Made by a program: the position numbers and the translations under genes
DNA from: Arthrobacter gandavensis
GTDB taxonomy: Bacteria > Actinomycetota > Actinomycetes > Actinomycetales > Micrococcaceae
Length of the DNA: 64,000 bases
Assembly (NCBI RefSeq): GCF_015355785.1
Contig: NZ_JADKYW010000005.1
Coordinates: 651,468-715,467, forward strand
Reading direction: 5' to 3'
Shown here: positions 55,916 through 64,000 of the stretch, one piece after another
How positions within the stretch are numbered: position 1 is the first letter of the stretch
Layout of the letters: each line of letters begins with the position of its first letter
Notes under the pieces: generated by a model
What the model was told of the DNA's origin: nothing
What the model saw: only the letters and a program-made list of their open reading frames with translations
The model's database searches: none

Positions 55916-55961
55916 AGTAAAGCGGCACCGTCTTCGCCCCGGAGGACGGTGCCGCTTTACT
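55916..55961 (+). terminator. Bidirectional terminator between crp and NUDIX gene
   Basis: A perfect 17-bp inverted repeat, AGTAAAGCGGCACCGTC and its complement, with a 12-base loop. T residues at both outer ends allow it to serve crp and the convergent leftward NUDIX gene. Confidence 0.9.
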
Positions 55962-55979
55962 CTTGGCTTGCGCGGCGGT

Positions 55980-56891
55980 TCAGCGCCCGCGGTGCCCGGA
56001 TCCTTCCGCGGCGTCGACGGCGGTCACCCGCAGGGCGTACCCGGCGTCGGTTTCAACGAGTTCGGGCTGGAAAACCTCGTTCGCGCGGCGATGCGCCAGG
56101 TAGGCAATGCAGCCCCGCGCCTTTGCCAGCTTTTCGATCATCAGCGCCACAGCCGGAACCGTGAGCTGCTCCAGCGTCAGTCCAACCGTGTCCGGCTGGG
56201 CAACTTCGTCACCGAGAGCCGTGGTGGCTGCGCGCTCATTTTCCACCGCTGCCGCGCGCCATTCGCCCCAGATTCCCTTGGTCTCCAGGAGGGAGGTTTC
56301 CTGGCCCAGCGGCTGGACGGCGGCAAAGTAGCGGGTGTCGAAGCGGCGCAGCGCGAAATCCGCCGTAAGCCAATGGCTGAGCGGCCGCAGCAGGTCGCTG
56401 CGCAGGCCGAGTCCGCGGCGGGCCAGCAGTTCGGGGAAAGACTCGTCACCGGCGGCGATGGCGACCCGCGCAGCCATCCACTCCGGCCCGCGGTTGCTTT
56501 CCAGGAGCGTGGACCCATCAGGTCCGGCCAGCAGCACGCCGGTCTCTTCGAACAGTTCCCGAGCGGCGGCTACGACGTGCCGGCGGGCGTCCTGGGCATC
56601 ATCCATCCCCAGGGTCTTAGCCCATTCAGCGGGAGAAGGACCGTACCACTCGACGGGATCTCCGTCGGCTTCTTCCAGGCTGCCGCCGGGGAAAGCTATC
56701 CTCCCCAGCGGAGATTCGCCCCGGCGGTAGCGCAGGAACACTTCGGCTCCCTGGCGGGAGTCGCGCAGCAGCAGGACCGACGAGGCCGCCCGCGGCTTGC
56801 GGGCGCTACCTTCACCGCGCTCAAACCAGCTTTGCGCTGCGTCCAGTTGCCAGGGCGGCAGCTGGAAATGACGGGTAGAGACGTTAGGCAA
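55980..56891 (-). CDS. NUDIX hydrolase family protein (NUDT19-like)
   Basis: A 303-residue NUDIX-fold protein. RIAFPGGSLEEADGD and, after an insertion of some 30 residues, AARELFEETGVLL make a split Nudix box as in NUDT19/peroxisomal CoA diphosphatase relatives. A roughly 100-residue helical C-terminal domain follows (LSHWLTADFALRRFDTRYFA, then the rest). The substrate could be a CoA derivative. The start is TTG, overlapping the ridA stop by eight bases; no nearby ATG fits. It is the third gene of the leftward DUF4177-ridA-NUDIX operon and ends at the shared terminator. Confidence 0.85.
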   Translation of the reverse strand: MPNVSTRHFQLPPWQLDAAQSWFERGEGSARKPRAASSVLLLRDSRQGAEVFLRYRRGESPLGRIAFPGGSLEEADGDPVEWYGPSPAEWAKTLGMDDAQDARRHVVAAARELFEETGVLLAGPDGSTLLESNRGPEWMAARVAIAAGDESFPELLARRGLGLRSDLLRPLSHWLTADFALRRFDTRYFAAVQPLGQETSLLETKGIWGEWRAAAVENERAATTALGDEVAQPDTVGLTLEQLTVPAVALMIEKLAKARGCIAYLAHRRANEVFQPELVETDAGYALRVTAVDAAEGSGHRGR

Positions 56892-57366
56892 ACTCTGCGA
56901 TCACTTCCACTTCCACCGGCGCGTCCAGCGGCAGCACCGCCACGCCGACGGCGGAGCGGGCGTGGCTGCCCGCTTCACCAAATACCTGTCCCAGGAGCTC
57001 GGATGCTCCGTTGATGACGCCGGGCTGGCCGGTGAAGGACGGGTCGGAGGCCACGAACCCTACAACCTTCACGATCCGGGTGACCCGGTCCAGGTCCCCG
57101 ATCTGCGCCTTGATGGCGGCCAGGGCGTTCACGGCGCAGCGCGCGGCGTACGTCTTCGCGTCCTCGGCACCCACGTCCGCGCCAACCTTGCCCGCGGCCG
57201 GCAGCACACCGTCAACGAAGGGCAGCTGGCCGGAGGTGTATACATGGTTCCCGCTGACGACGGCGGGAACATAGGCTGCCACCGGTGCGGCGACCGGGGG
57301 CAGCTCCAGGCCGAGTTCGGCCAGGCGCTGCTCGACGGCGGAAACCGCCTCCGGGGCAGTACCCAT
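56884..57366 (-). CDS. RidA/YjgF family protein
   Basis: A 160-residue RidA-family protein; the family hydrolyses reactive enamine/imine intermediates such as 2-aminoacrylate. The opening ELGLELPPVAAPVAAYVPAV and VYTSGQLPFVDGVLP belong to the longer actinobacterial subgroup (Rv3678c type). The catalytic Arg normally found near residue 105 is not clearly placed, so true deaminase activity is uncertain. GAGAAGG precedes the ATG at 57366, which overlaps the DUF4177 stop by one base. Its stop overlaps the NUDIX gene, giving a tightly coupled trio. Confidence 0.9.
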   Translation of the reverse strand: MGTAPEAVSAVEQRLAELGLELPPVAAPVAAYVPAVVSGNHVYTSGQLPFVDGVLPAAGKVGADVGAEDAKTYAARCAVNALAAIKAQIGDLDRVTRIVKVVGFVASDPSFTGQPGVINGASELLGQVFGEAGSHARSAVGVAVLPLDAPVEVEVIAEFA

Positions 57367-57521
57367 CAGGCCTTCTCCCGCTTCATGTAGGCCACTGAAC
57401 CGGTGCCGTTGGGGGCCGGGGTGATCTGCACCAGCTCCCACCCTTCTTCACCGTGCATGTTCAGCACGGCGCCGGGGGTGTGCAAAGGCAGCGGTGTAAT
57501 GAAGTATTCCCATTTGCTCAT
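57366..57521 (-). CDS. DUF4177 small protein
   Basis: A 51-residue protein, MSKWEYFITPLPLHTPGAVL onward, ending in the GEEGWELVQI pattern characteristic of DUF4177, with YMKREKA as the last strand. It should fold as a single alpha/beta unit. Function is unknown. The ATG at 57521 was chosen over a longer upstream frame because that would enter the divergent penicillin-binding protein gene. Its stop overlaps the ridA ATG by one base (TGATG). Only 37 bases separate it from the divergent gene, which leaves little room for two promoters. Confidence 0.88.
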   Translation of the reverse strand: MSKWEYFITPLPLHTPGAVLNMHGEEGWELVQITPAPNGTGSVAYMKREKA

Positions 57522-57545
57522 GATCCAAAGACTAGCGCGTGCTTG

Positions 57546-57551
57546 TAGACT
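57546..57551 (+). promoter_or_regulatory. -10 box of a probable leaderless promoter for the PBP gene
   Basis: TAGACT lies exactly seven bases before the ATG at 57559, and no Shine-Dalgarno sequence is present. That spacing is typical of leaderless actinobacterial transcripts. Confidence 0.55.
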
Positions 57552-57558
57552 GATCCGC

Positions 57559-59817
<2,259 letters not shown>

Positions 59818-59819
59818 CC

Positions 59820-60770
59820 TTGGCGACCAATAACCCGGTTACCCCGGTCCTTCGATCCGCCGCGTGGACCGCCGGCAGCCTCGCGGCTGCCGGCGCCGCG
59901 GCCCTCGCCTACGGTGCCCTCATTGAACGGAACCTCTTCGGCATCCGCACCGAGTCGGTGGCAGTGCTGCCTGCGGGCAGTAAACCGATGCGGGTCCTTC
60001 ACCTCTCGGACATCCACTATGTTCCCGGCCAGGAGCGCAAGACCCGCTGGCTGCAGTCCCTCGCGGACCTTGAACCGGACTTCGTGGTCAATACCGGGGA
60101 CAACCTGAGCCATCAGCAGGCGGTGCCCCCGCTGCTGGAAGCGCTCAAACCCCTGATGCGGTTCCCCGGCGTATTCGTTCCCGGCTCCAATGACTATTAC
60201 GCGCCGGTGCCCAAGAACCCGTTCACGTACTTCACCTCACCGTCCAAGCTGCGGAAGGACCCTGCCAAACTGCCCTGGGCAGACATGTTCACGGCCTTCG
60301 GCAACGCCGGCTGGATCGACCTGACCAACAGAAACCAGTCAGTGGTCCTGAACGGACTGCGCCTGGACTTCTCCGGCGTCGACGATCCGCACCTCAAACG
60401 GGACCGGTACGCCGGATTCCCCGCCGGGAGTTCGACGTCGGACTCTGCCCGGCACCTGCGCGTCGGCGTCGCACATGCCCCGTACCAGCGGGTGCTTGAC
60501 TACTTCACCGACGGCGGCGCCCAGCTGATCCTGGCGGGACACACCCACGGCGGGCAGGTCTGCATTCCGGGATACGGTGCCCTTGTGAGCAACTGCGACC
60601 TCCCCACCTGGCGGGCCAAGGGCCTGACGGACTGGGAACATAACGGGCGCACGGTGCCGCTGAATGTCTCGGCGGGCATCGGTACGTCCCGGTTCGCACC
60701 GGTGCGGTTCGCCTGCCGCCCGGAAGCCGTGCTGCTGACCCTCACTCCCCGCGAACCCCTAACGAGATGA
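59820..60770 (+). CDS. Membrane-anchored metallophosphoesterase
   Basis: A 316-residue calcineurin-like phosphoesterase. One N-terminal helix (about 12-34) anchors it. The dimetal motifs are LHLSDIHYVP, NTGDNLSH, PGSNDYYAP and LAGHTHGGQVCIPG. It belongs to the YaeI-like group acting on phosphodiesters of lipids or nucleotides; the substrate is unknown. The start is TTG two bases after the PBP stop, so translation is coupled and the pair is an operon, as in mycobacteria (Rv3682-Rv3683). Its last codons and stop lie inside the palindromic element at 60763. Confidence 0.88.
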   Translation: MATNNPVTPVLRSAAWTAGSLAAAGAAALAYGALIERNLFGIRTESVAVLPAGSKPMRVLHLSDIHYVPGQERKTRWLQSLADLEPDFVVNTGDNLSHQQAVPPLLEALKPLMRFPGVFVPGSNDYYAPVPKNPFTYFTSPSKLRKDPAKLPWADMFTAFGNAGWIDLTNRNQSVVLNGLRLDFSGVDDPHLKRDRYAGFPAGSSTSDSARHLRVGVAHAPYQRVLDYFTDGGAQLILAGHTHGGQVCIPGYGALVSNCDLPTWRAKGLTDWEHNGRTVPLNVSAGIGTSRFAPVRFACRPEAVLLTLTPREPLTR

Positions 60771-60819
60771 CAGAAACTGCGCGTTAGACCCCGTCTTTCG
60801 TGCACTTTCTGCCATCTCG
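60763..60819. repeat. Palindromic element, second copy, overlapping a gene end
   Basis: Arms CGAGATGACAGAAACTGC (60763-60780) and the near-complement at 60802-60819 match at 16 of 18 positions around a 21-base loop. The outer arm equals that of the element at 50696 apart from one base. The TGA stop of the metallophosphoesterase gene is inside the left arm. Confidence 0.8.
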
Positions 60820-60935
60820 ATGGGGAAGGCCGATTCGGGACGGCGGCGTCGTGCGGCGGGGGTGCCGTGGCCTAGGATTGAGCGGTATCCGGCCCGCACC
60901 GCTCGGCGCGGACCTCTCGACCTCGAAGAGGATTC

Positions 60936-62750
60936 ATGCCCCCGCAGACATCATTGTGGCAATCCCTGGGGCGCCTGTACCCGCACATCAAGCCGATCCT
61001 TCCGCGCCTGTTCCTCGGCTTCCTCTGCGCAGTTGGGGCCAGCGTCGTTGCGCTGGCCATCCCGCAGGTACTGCGTGTCCTGGTGAATTCCTATCTGTCC
61101 CCCGGCGGCGCGGTCACTGCGCTGTGGTGGGCCACCGGAATCGTGCTGCTGCTGGGCACGCTGGAAGCGGTGTTCATGGCGCTGCGGCGGCAGTTCGCCG
61201 TCGCACCGTCCACACTCGTTGAAACCAGCCTGCGGACGTCCTTTTACCGCCATCTGCAGGATCTGTCCGTAGCGTTCCACGACCGCTGGGGCTCCGGGCA
61301 GCTGCTCTCCCGCGCCATGAGCGACCTGAACCTGATCCGGCGCTGGATGGCATTCGGCGCGCTGATGCTGATCGTCACGGCGCTGACGGTGATAATCGGC
61401 GTGACCATCATGTTCTTCACCGCCTGGCAGCTTGCGATCGTGTTCCTCCTCGCTGCCGTGCCCATCATCGTTTACGGCTTCAAGTTCCGCCGCTTCTACG
61501 GCCGGGTGTCGCGGCAAAGCCAGGACCAGGCCGGCGACCTGGCCACCACAGTCGAGGAATCGGTGCACGGCATCCGTGTGCTGAAGGCCTTCGGCCGCAG
61601 TTCCGAGGCACTGGACGCGTTCGAGGAGCAGGCCGAGGGCCTGCGCCAGACCGAGGTCTATAAGGCCAATTCGCTGGCCAAGTTCTCCCTGGTAGTAACC
61701 CTGCTGCCCGAGGCCGCGCTGGCGGTCTCGCTGGTTCTGGGTATCCTGCTGGTCAATGACGGCCAGATCAGCATCGGCGCGCTGGTGGCGTTCTTCGCGA
61801 CCGCCGCTGTTGTGGCCGGGCCGGTGGAATCCATGGGTCCGCTGCTGTCCATGACGCTGACTGCGGCCACCGCGATCGACCGGCACTTTGAGGTTATGGA
61901 CGCCAAACGCACCATCACCGATCCGGAGCGTCCGGTGCAGCCGACGGAAGTCCGCGGCCGGCTTTCGTTCGAGGATGTGCACTTCGCCTACCCGGATGCC
62001 GCACCGGAACGCCGGGACGTGCTCGACGGCGTGAGCCTGGACCTGCGTGCCGGCGAGACTATGGCGCTCGTCGGAATCACCGGCAGCGGAAAGTCCACGC
62101 TGCTGCAGCTGGTCCCCCGGCTGTACGACGCCACGGCCGGGCGCATCCGGATCGACGGCGTGGATGTGCGGGACTACCCGCTGCGGGAACTGCGCCGCAT
62201 CGTTTCGGTTGCCTTCGAGGAGACCACCCTGTTCTCCAGCTCGGTCCGGGACAATGTGCTTCTCGGCGCGGACGCCGGCAGCGACGCCGAAGCCGAAGAC
62301 CTCCTGCGCGAAGCCCTTGACGTGGCGCAGGCCCAGTTCGTCTATTCGCTGCCCGACGGCGTGGACACCCTGATCGGGGAGGAAGGGCTCAGTCTTTCCG
62401 GCGGTCAGCGCCAGCGAGTGGCCCTGGCCCGTGCCATTGCTGCCCGGCCCACTGTGCTGGTTCTGGATGATCCGCTCTCCGCGCTGGACGTGCGCACCGA
62501 GGAACTGGTGGAGCACCGGCTCCGCGAGGTCCTGGCAGAAACCACTACCCTGGTCGTCGCCCACCGCCCCTCCACAGTTTCCCTGGCGGACCGGGTAGCC
62601 CTGATGCAGGACGGCAGGATTGCCGCAGTCGGAACCCACGCCGAGCTGCTGGCAGAGAATGAGCACTACCGCCACGTGATCGCCAGCCTGCCGGCCTCGC
62701 CGCAGGACCTGGACAGCGGACTCGAAGATGAAAGCGAGGTTCTCCGGTGA
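60936..62750 (+). CDS. ABC exporter half, ATPase-permease (degenerate catalytic site)
   Basis: A 604-residue half-exporter. Six helices (about 15-305) precede the nucleotide-binding domain. Walker A is LVGITGSGKSTLLQL, the signature LSLSGGQRQRVALA, Walker B VLVLDDPLSALD and the switch His in VVAHRP. Asp replaces the catalytic Glu after Walker B, as in one member of heterodimeric exporters such as TM287 or BmrC. GAGG precedes the ATG. Its stop overlaps the GTG start of the next half-exporter by four bases, so the two should form a heterodimer. Substrates may be drugs, lipids or peptides. Confidence 0.93.
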   Translation: MPPQTSLWQSLGRLYPHIKPILPRLFLGFLCAVGASVVALAIPQVLRVLVNSYLSPGGAVTALWWATGIVLLLGTLEAVFMALRRQFAVAPSTLVETSLRTSFYRHLQDLSVAFHDRWGSGQLLSRAMSDLNLIRRWMAFGALMLIVTALTVIIGVTIMFFTAWQLAIVFLLAAVPIIVYGFKFRRFYGRVSRQSQDQAGDLATTVEESVHGIRVLKAFGRSSEALDAFEEQAEGLRQTEVYKANSLAKFSLVVTLLPEAALAVSLVLGILLVNDGQISIGALVAFFATAAVVAGPVESMGPLLSMTLTAATAIDRHFEVMDAKRTITDPERPVQPTEVRGRLSFEDVHFAYPDAAPERRDVLDGVSLDLRAGETMALVGITGSGKSTLLQLVPRLYDATAGRIRIDGVDVRDYPLRELRRIVSVAFEETTLFSSSVRDNVLLGADAGSDAEAEDLLREALDVAQAQFVYSLPDGVDTLIGEEGLSLSGGQRQRVALARAIAARPTVLVLDDPLSALDVRTEELVEHRLREVLAETTTLVVAHRPSTVSLADRVALMQDGRIAAVGTHAELLAENEHYRHVIASLPASPQDLDSGLEDESEVLR

Positions 62751-64000
62751 GCCGGTTCAGCATCCGCCGCGCCGGGGCGCCACTCCCGGACCAGGCACAG
62801 GCAGGCAACGCCGTCGGCACGTCCGGAGAAGACAACCTGGACCTGGACCGGGAGCAGAACCGGGCCGTCCGGCGTCGTTCGCTGTCCCTCCTCGCCTCCC
62901 TTGTCCGTCCCAACCGCGGCCGGTTCATCTTCACCATCGCACTAGTGGTGTTCTCCCAAGCCGCCCGCGTCGCCGGGCCTGCGATCATCGCCTTTGGCAT
63001 TGACCATGCCCTGCCTGCCCTGCAGGACGGCAGTTCCCTGCCGCTGCTGGCGGCCGGCGGCACCTACCTGCTCGCCGCGGTCCTGGCAGCCGGGCTGACG
63101 GCAGGCTACGTCCGGTCCACTGCACAGCTAAGCCAGGCGATGCTGCTGGACCTGCGGCTGAGGGTTTTCCGGCACACGCAGCGGCTCAGCCTGGAGTTCC
63201 ACGAGCGCTACACCTCGGGCCGGATCATCTCCCGCCAGACCTCGGATCTGGAGGCACTGCGCGAACTGCTGGACTCGGGTATCAGCTCCCTGGCCTCGGG
63301 TGCCATGTACATGGTCTTCGTGGCCGTCAGCATTTTCGCCCTGGATTGGCGCACCGGCGTGCTGCTCTGCGTGGCGTTCGTGCCGATGTTCCTGCTGACC
63401 CGCTGGTACCAGAAGCGTTCCCAGCTTGCGTACCGTGCTTCCCGGGTGACCTCGGCGAAGCTGATCGTGCACTTCGTTGAAACGATGACCGGCATCCGCG
63501 CCGTGAAGGCGTTCCGCCGGGAGACCGTCAACGCCGAGAAGAACGACGAGCTCGCTGAGGACTACCGCCGGGCCACCCTGCGCTCCATCAACCTCAACGG
63601 CGTGTTCCAGCCCGGCCTGATCTTCATCGGCAACGCGACCGTGGCTGTGGTGCTGCTGGCGGGCGGCTACCGCGTGCTCGATGGCGGGCTTGAAGTCGGT
63701 GCGCTGCTGGCCCTGCTGCTCTACGCCAAGCGGTTCTTCCAGCCGGTGGACCAGATGGCCATGTTCTACAACTCGTTCCAGTCCGCTTCCGCGGCCCTTG
63801 AAAAGGTATCCGGTCTGCTGGAAGAAGTCCCGACCGTGCGTCCGCCCCGGCAGCCGGTGACACTGCGGGACGCTGCAGGAGACATAAAATTCGACGGCGT
63901 GGAGTTCCGTTACGGGGACGGCCCGCTGGTCCTGCCCCGCCTGGACCTGCACATCCCCGCCGGGCAGACCGTGGCCCTGGTGGGCCAGACCGGCGCCGGC
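62747..64000 (+). CDS. ABC exporter half, partner subunit (3' end outside window)
   Basis: The first 418 residues of the second half-exporter, continuing past the right edge. A charged N-terminal tail of about 40 residues (DNLDLDREQNRAVRRR) precedes six helices (about 58-330) and the start of the nucleotide-binding domain, cut just inside Walker A (LVGQTGAG). The coupling-helix region SARLIV-like sequence (TSAKLIVHFVETMTGIRAVKAF) is conserved. The GTG start overlaps the first gene's stop. The partner has a degenerate site, so this subunit probably supplies the intact catalytic Glu; that part is not visible. Confidence 0.92.
   Translation, partial: MSRFSIRRAGAPLPDQAQAGNAVGTSGEDNLDLDREQNRAVRRRSLSLLASLVRPNRGRFIFTIALVVFSQAARVAGPAIIAFGIDHALPALQDGSSLPLLAAGGTYLLAAVLAAGLTAGYVRSTAQLSQAMLLDLRLRVFRHTQRLSLEFHERYTSGRIISRQTSDLEALRELLDSGISSLASGAMYMVFVAVSIFALDWRTGVLLCVAFVPMFLLTRWYQKRSQLAYRASRVTSAKLIVHFVETMTGIRAVKAFRRETVNAEKNDELAEDYRRATLRSINLNGVFQPGLIFIGNATVAVVLLAGGYRVLDGGLEVGALLALLLYAKRFFQPVDQMAMFYNSFQSASAALEKVSGLLEEVPTVRPPRQPVTLRDAAGDIKFDGVEFRYGDGPLVLPRLDLHIPAGQTVALVGQTGAG

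Noticed and set aside
60951-62675. 574-codon open frame antisense to the ABC exporter
   Set aside because: The opposite strand encodes Walker A, signature and Walker B motifs; this frame is a composition artefact.

Overview
The window is high-GC actinobacterial chromosome, most like Arthrobacter or another Micrococcaceae. The basis is the strongly GC-biased third codon positions, frequent GTG and TTG starts, and several gene orders shared with other Actinobacteria: ccsB-resB-ccdA-thioredoxin, the 'helicase/secretion neighbourhood' Tad locus, nth-NUDIX and marP-crp-ridA-ponA. Species cannot be fixed from the sequence alone. I see no insertion sequence, prophage, integrase, CRISPR array, tRNA or rRNA. 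Almost everything reads as core chromosome.

Bases 1-8.7 kb hold the end of a membrane glycosyltransferase, three small membrane-protein genes and a complete System II cytochrome c maturation operon (Tat-lipoprotein thioredoxin, CcdA, ResB, CcsB, read leftward), then a histidine phosphatase and a divergent YceI protein. Bases 8.9-13.4 kb hold two related four-helix membrane proteins, the redox repressor Rex, a glutaredoxin, a HAD-IB phosphatase, the 32-residue ribosomal protein bS22 and a small excisionase-type HTH protein. Bases 13.5-17.5 kb are amino-acid and lactate metabolism: class I DAHP synthase, an FMN alpha-hydroxy-acid oxidase and NADP-type glutamate dehydrogenase. The DAHP synthase is preceded by an unannotated leader gene for an 18-residue peptide containing Trp-Tyr-Ala-Tyr-Phe, with competing hairpins. 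This looks like a ribosome-mediated attenuator sensing all three aromatic amino acids, and is the most interesting item in the window.

Bases 17.6-33 kb carry an ArsR regulator, AcuC, TrkH/TrkA potassium uptake, ProC, a TIM-barrel isomerase and Ppx/GppA, topoisomerase I, a large methyltransferase, an MFS exporter with a divergent TetR regulator, TrhO and a GNAT protein. Bases 33-40.7 kb are the actinobacterial Tad secretion locus (CpaE-like, TadA, TadB, TadC, DUF4244 pilin, two TadE-like proteins) facing its partner helicase. Bases 40.9-48.4 kb carry a stand-alone family-A DNA polymerase, a CPBP protease, a two-component system whose response regulator is frameshifted, a CoA-type NUDIX hydrolase, endonuclease III and a low-complexity membrane protein.

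Bases 48.7-64 kb carry acetyl-CoA synthetase, an Ohr peroxidase with a divergent Cys-containing TetR, an MHS transporter joined to 3-dehydroquinase, MarP, Crp, NUDIX/RidA/DUF4177, a bifunctional penicillin-binding protein, a metallophosphoesterase and two halves of a heterodimeric ABC exporter, the second cut by the window edge. Two related palindromic elements (50.70 and 60.76 kb) share outer arms and may belong to a dispersed hairpin family. Functional themes are redox and thiol chemistry, aromatic amino-acid supply (DAHP synthase, AroQ and a neighbouring transporter) and acetate metabolism (Acs, AcuC, a Crp-like site).
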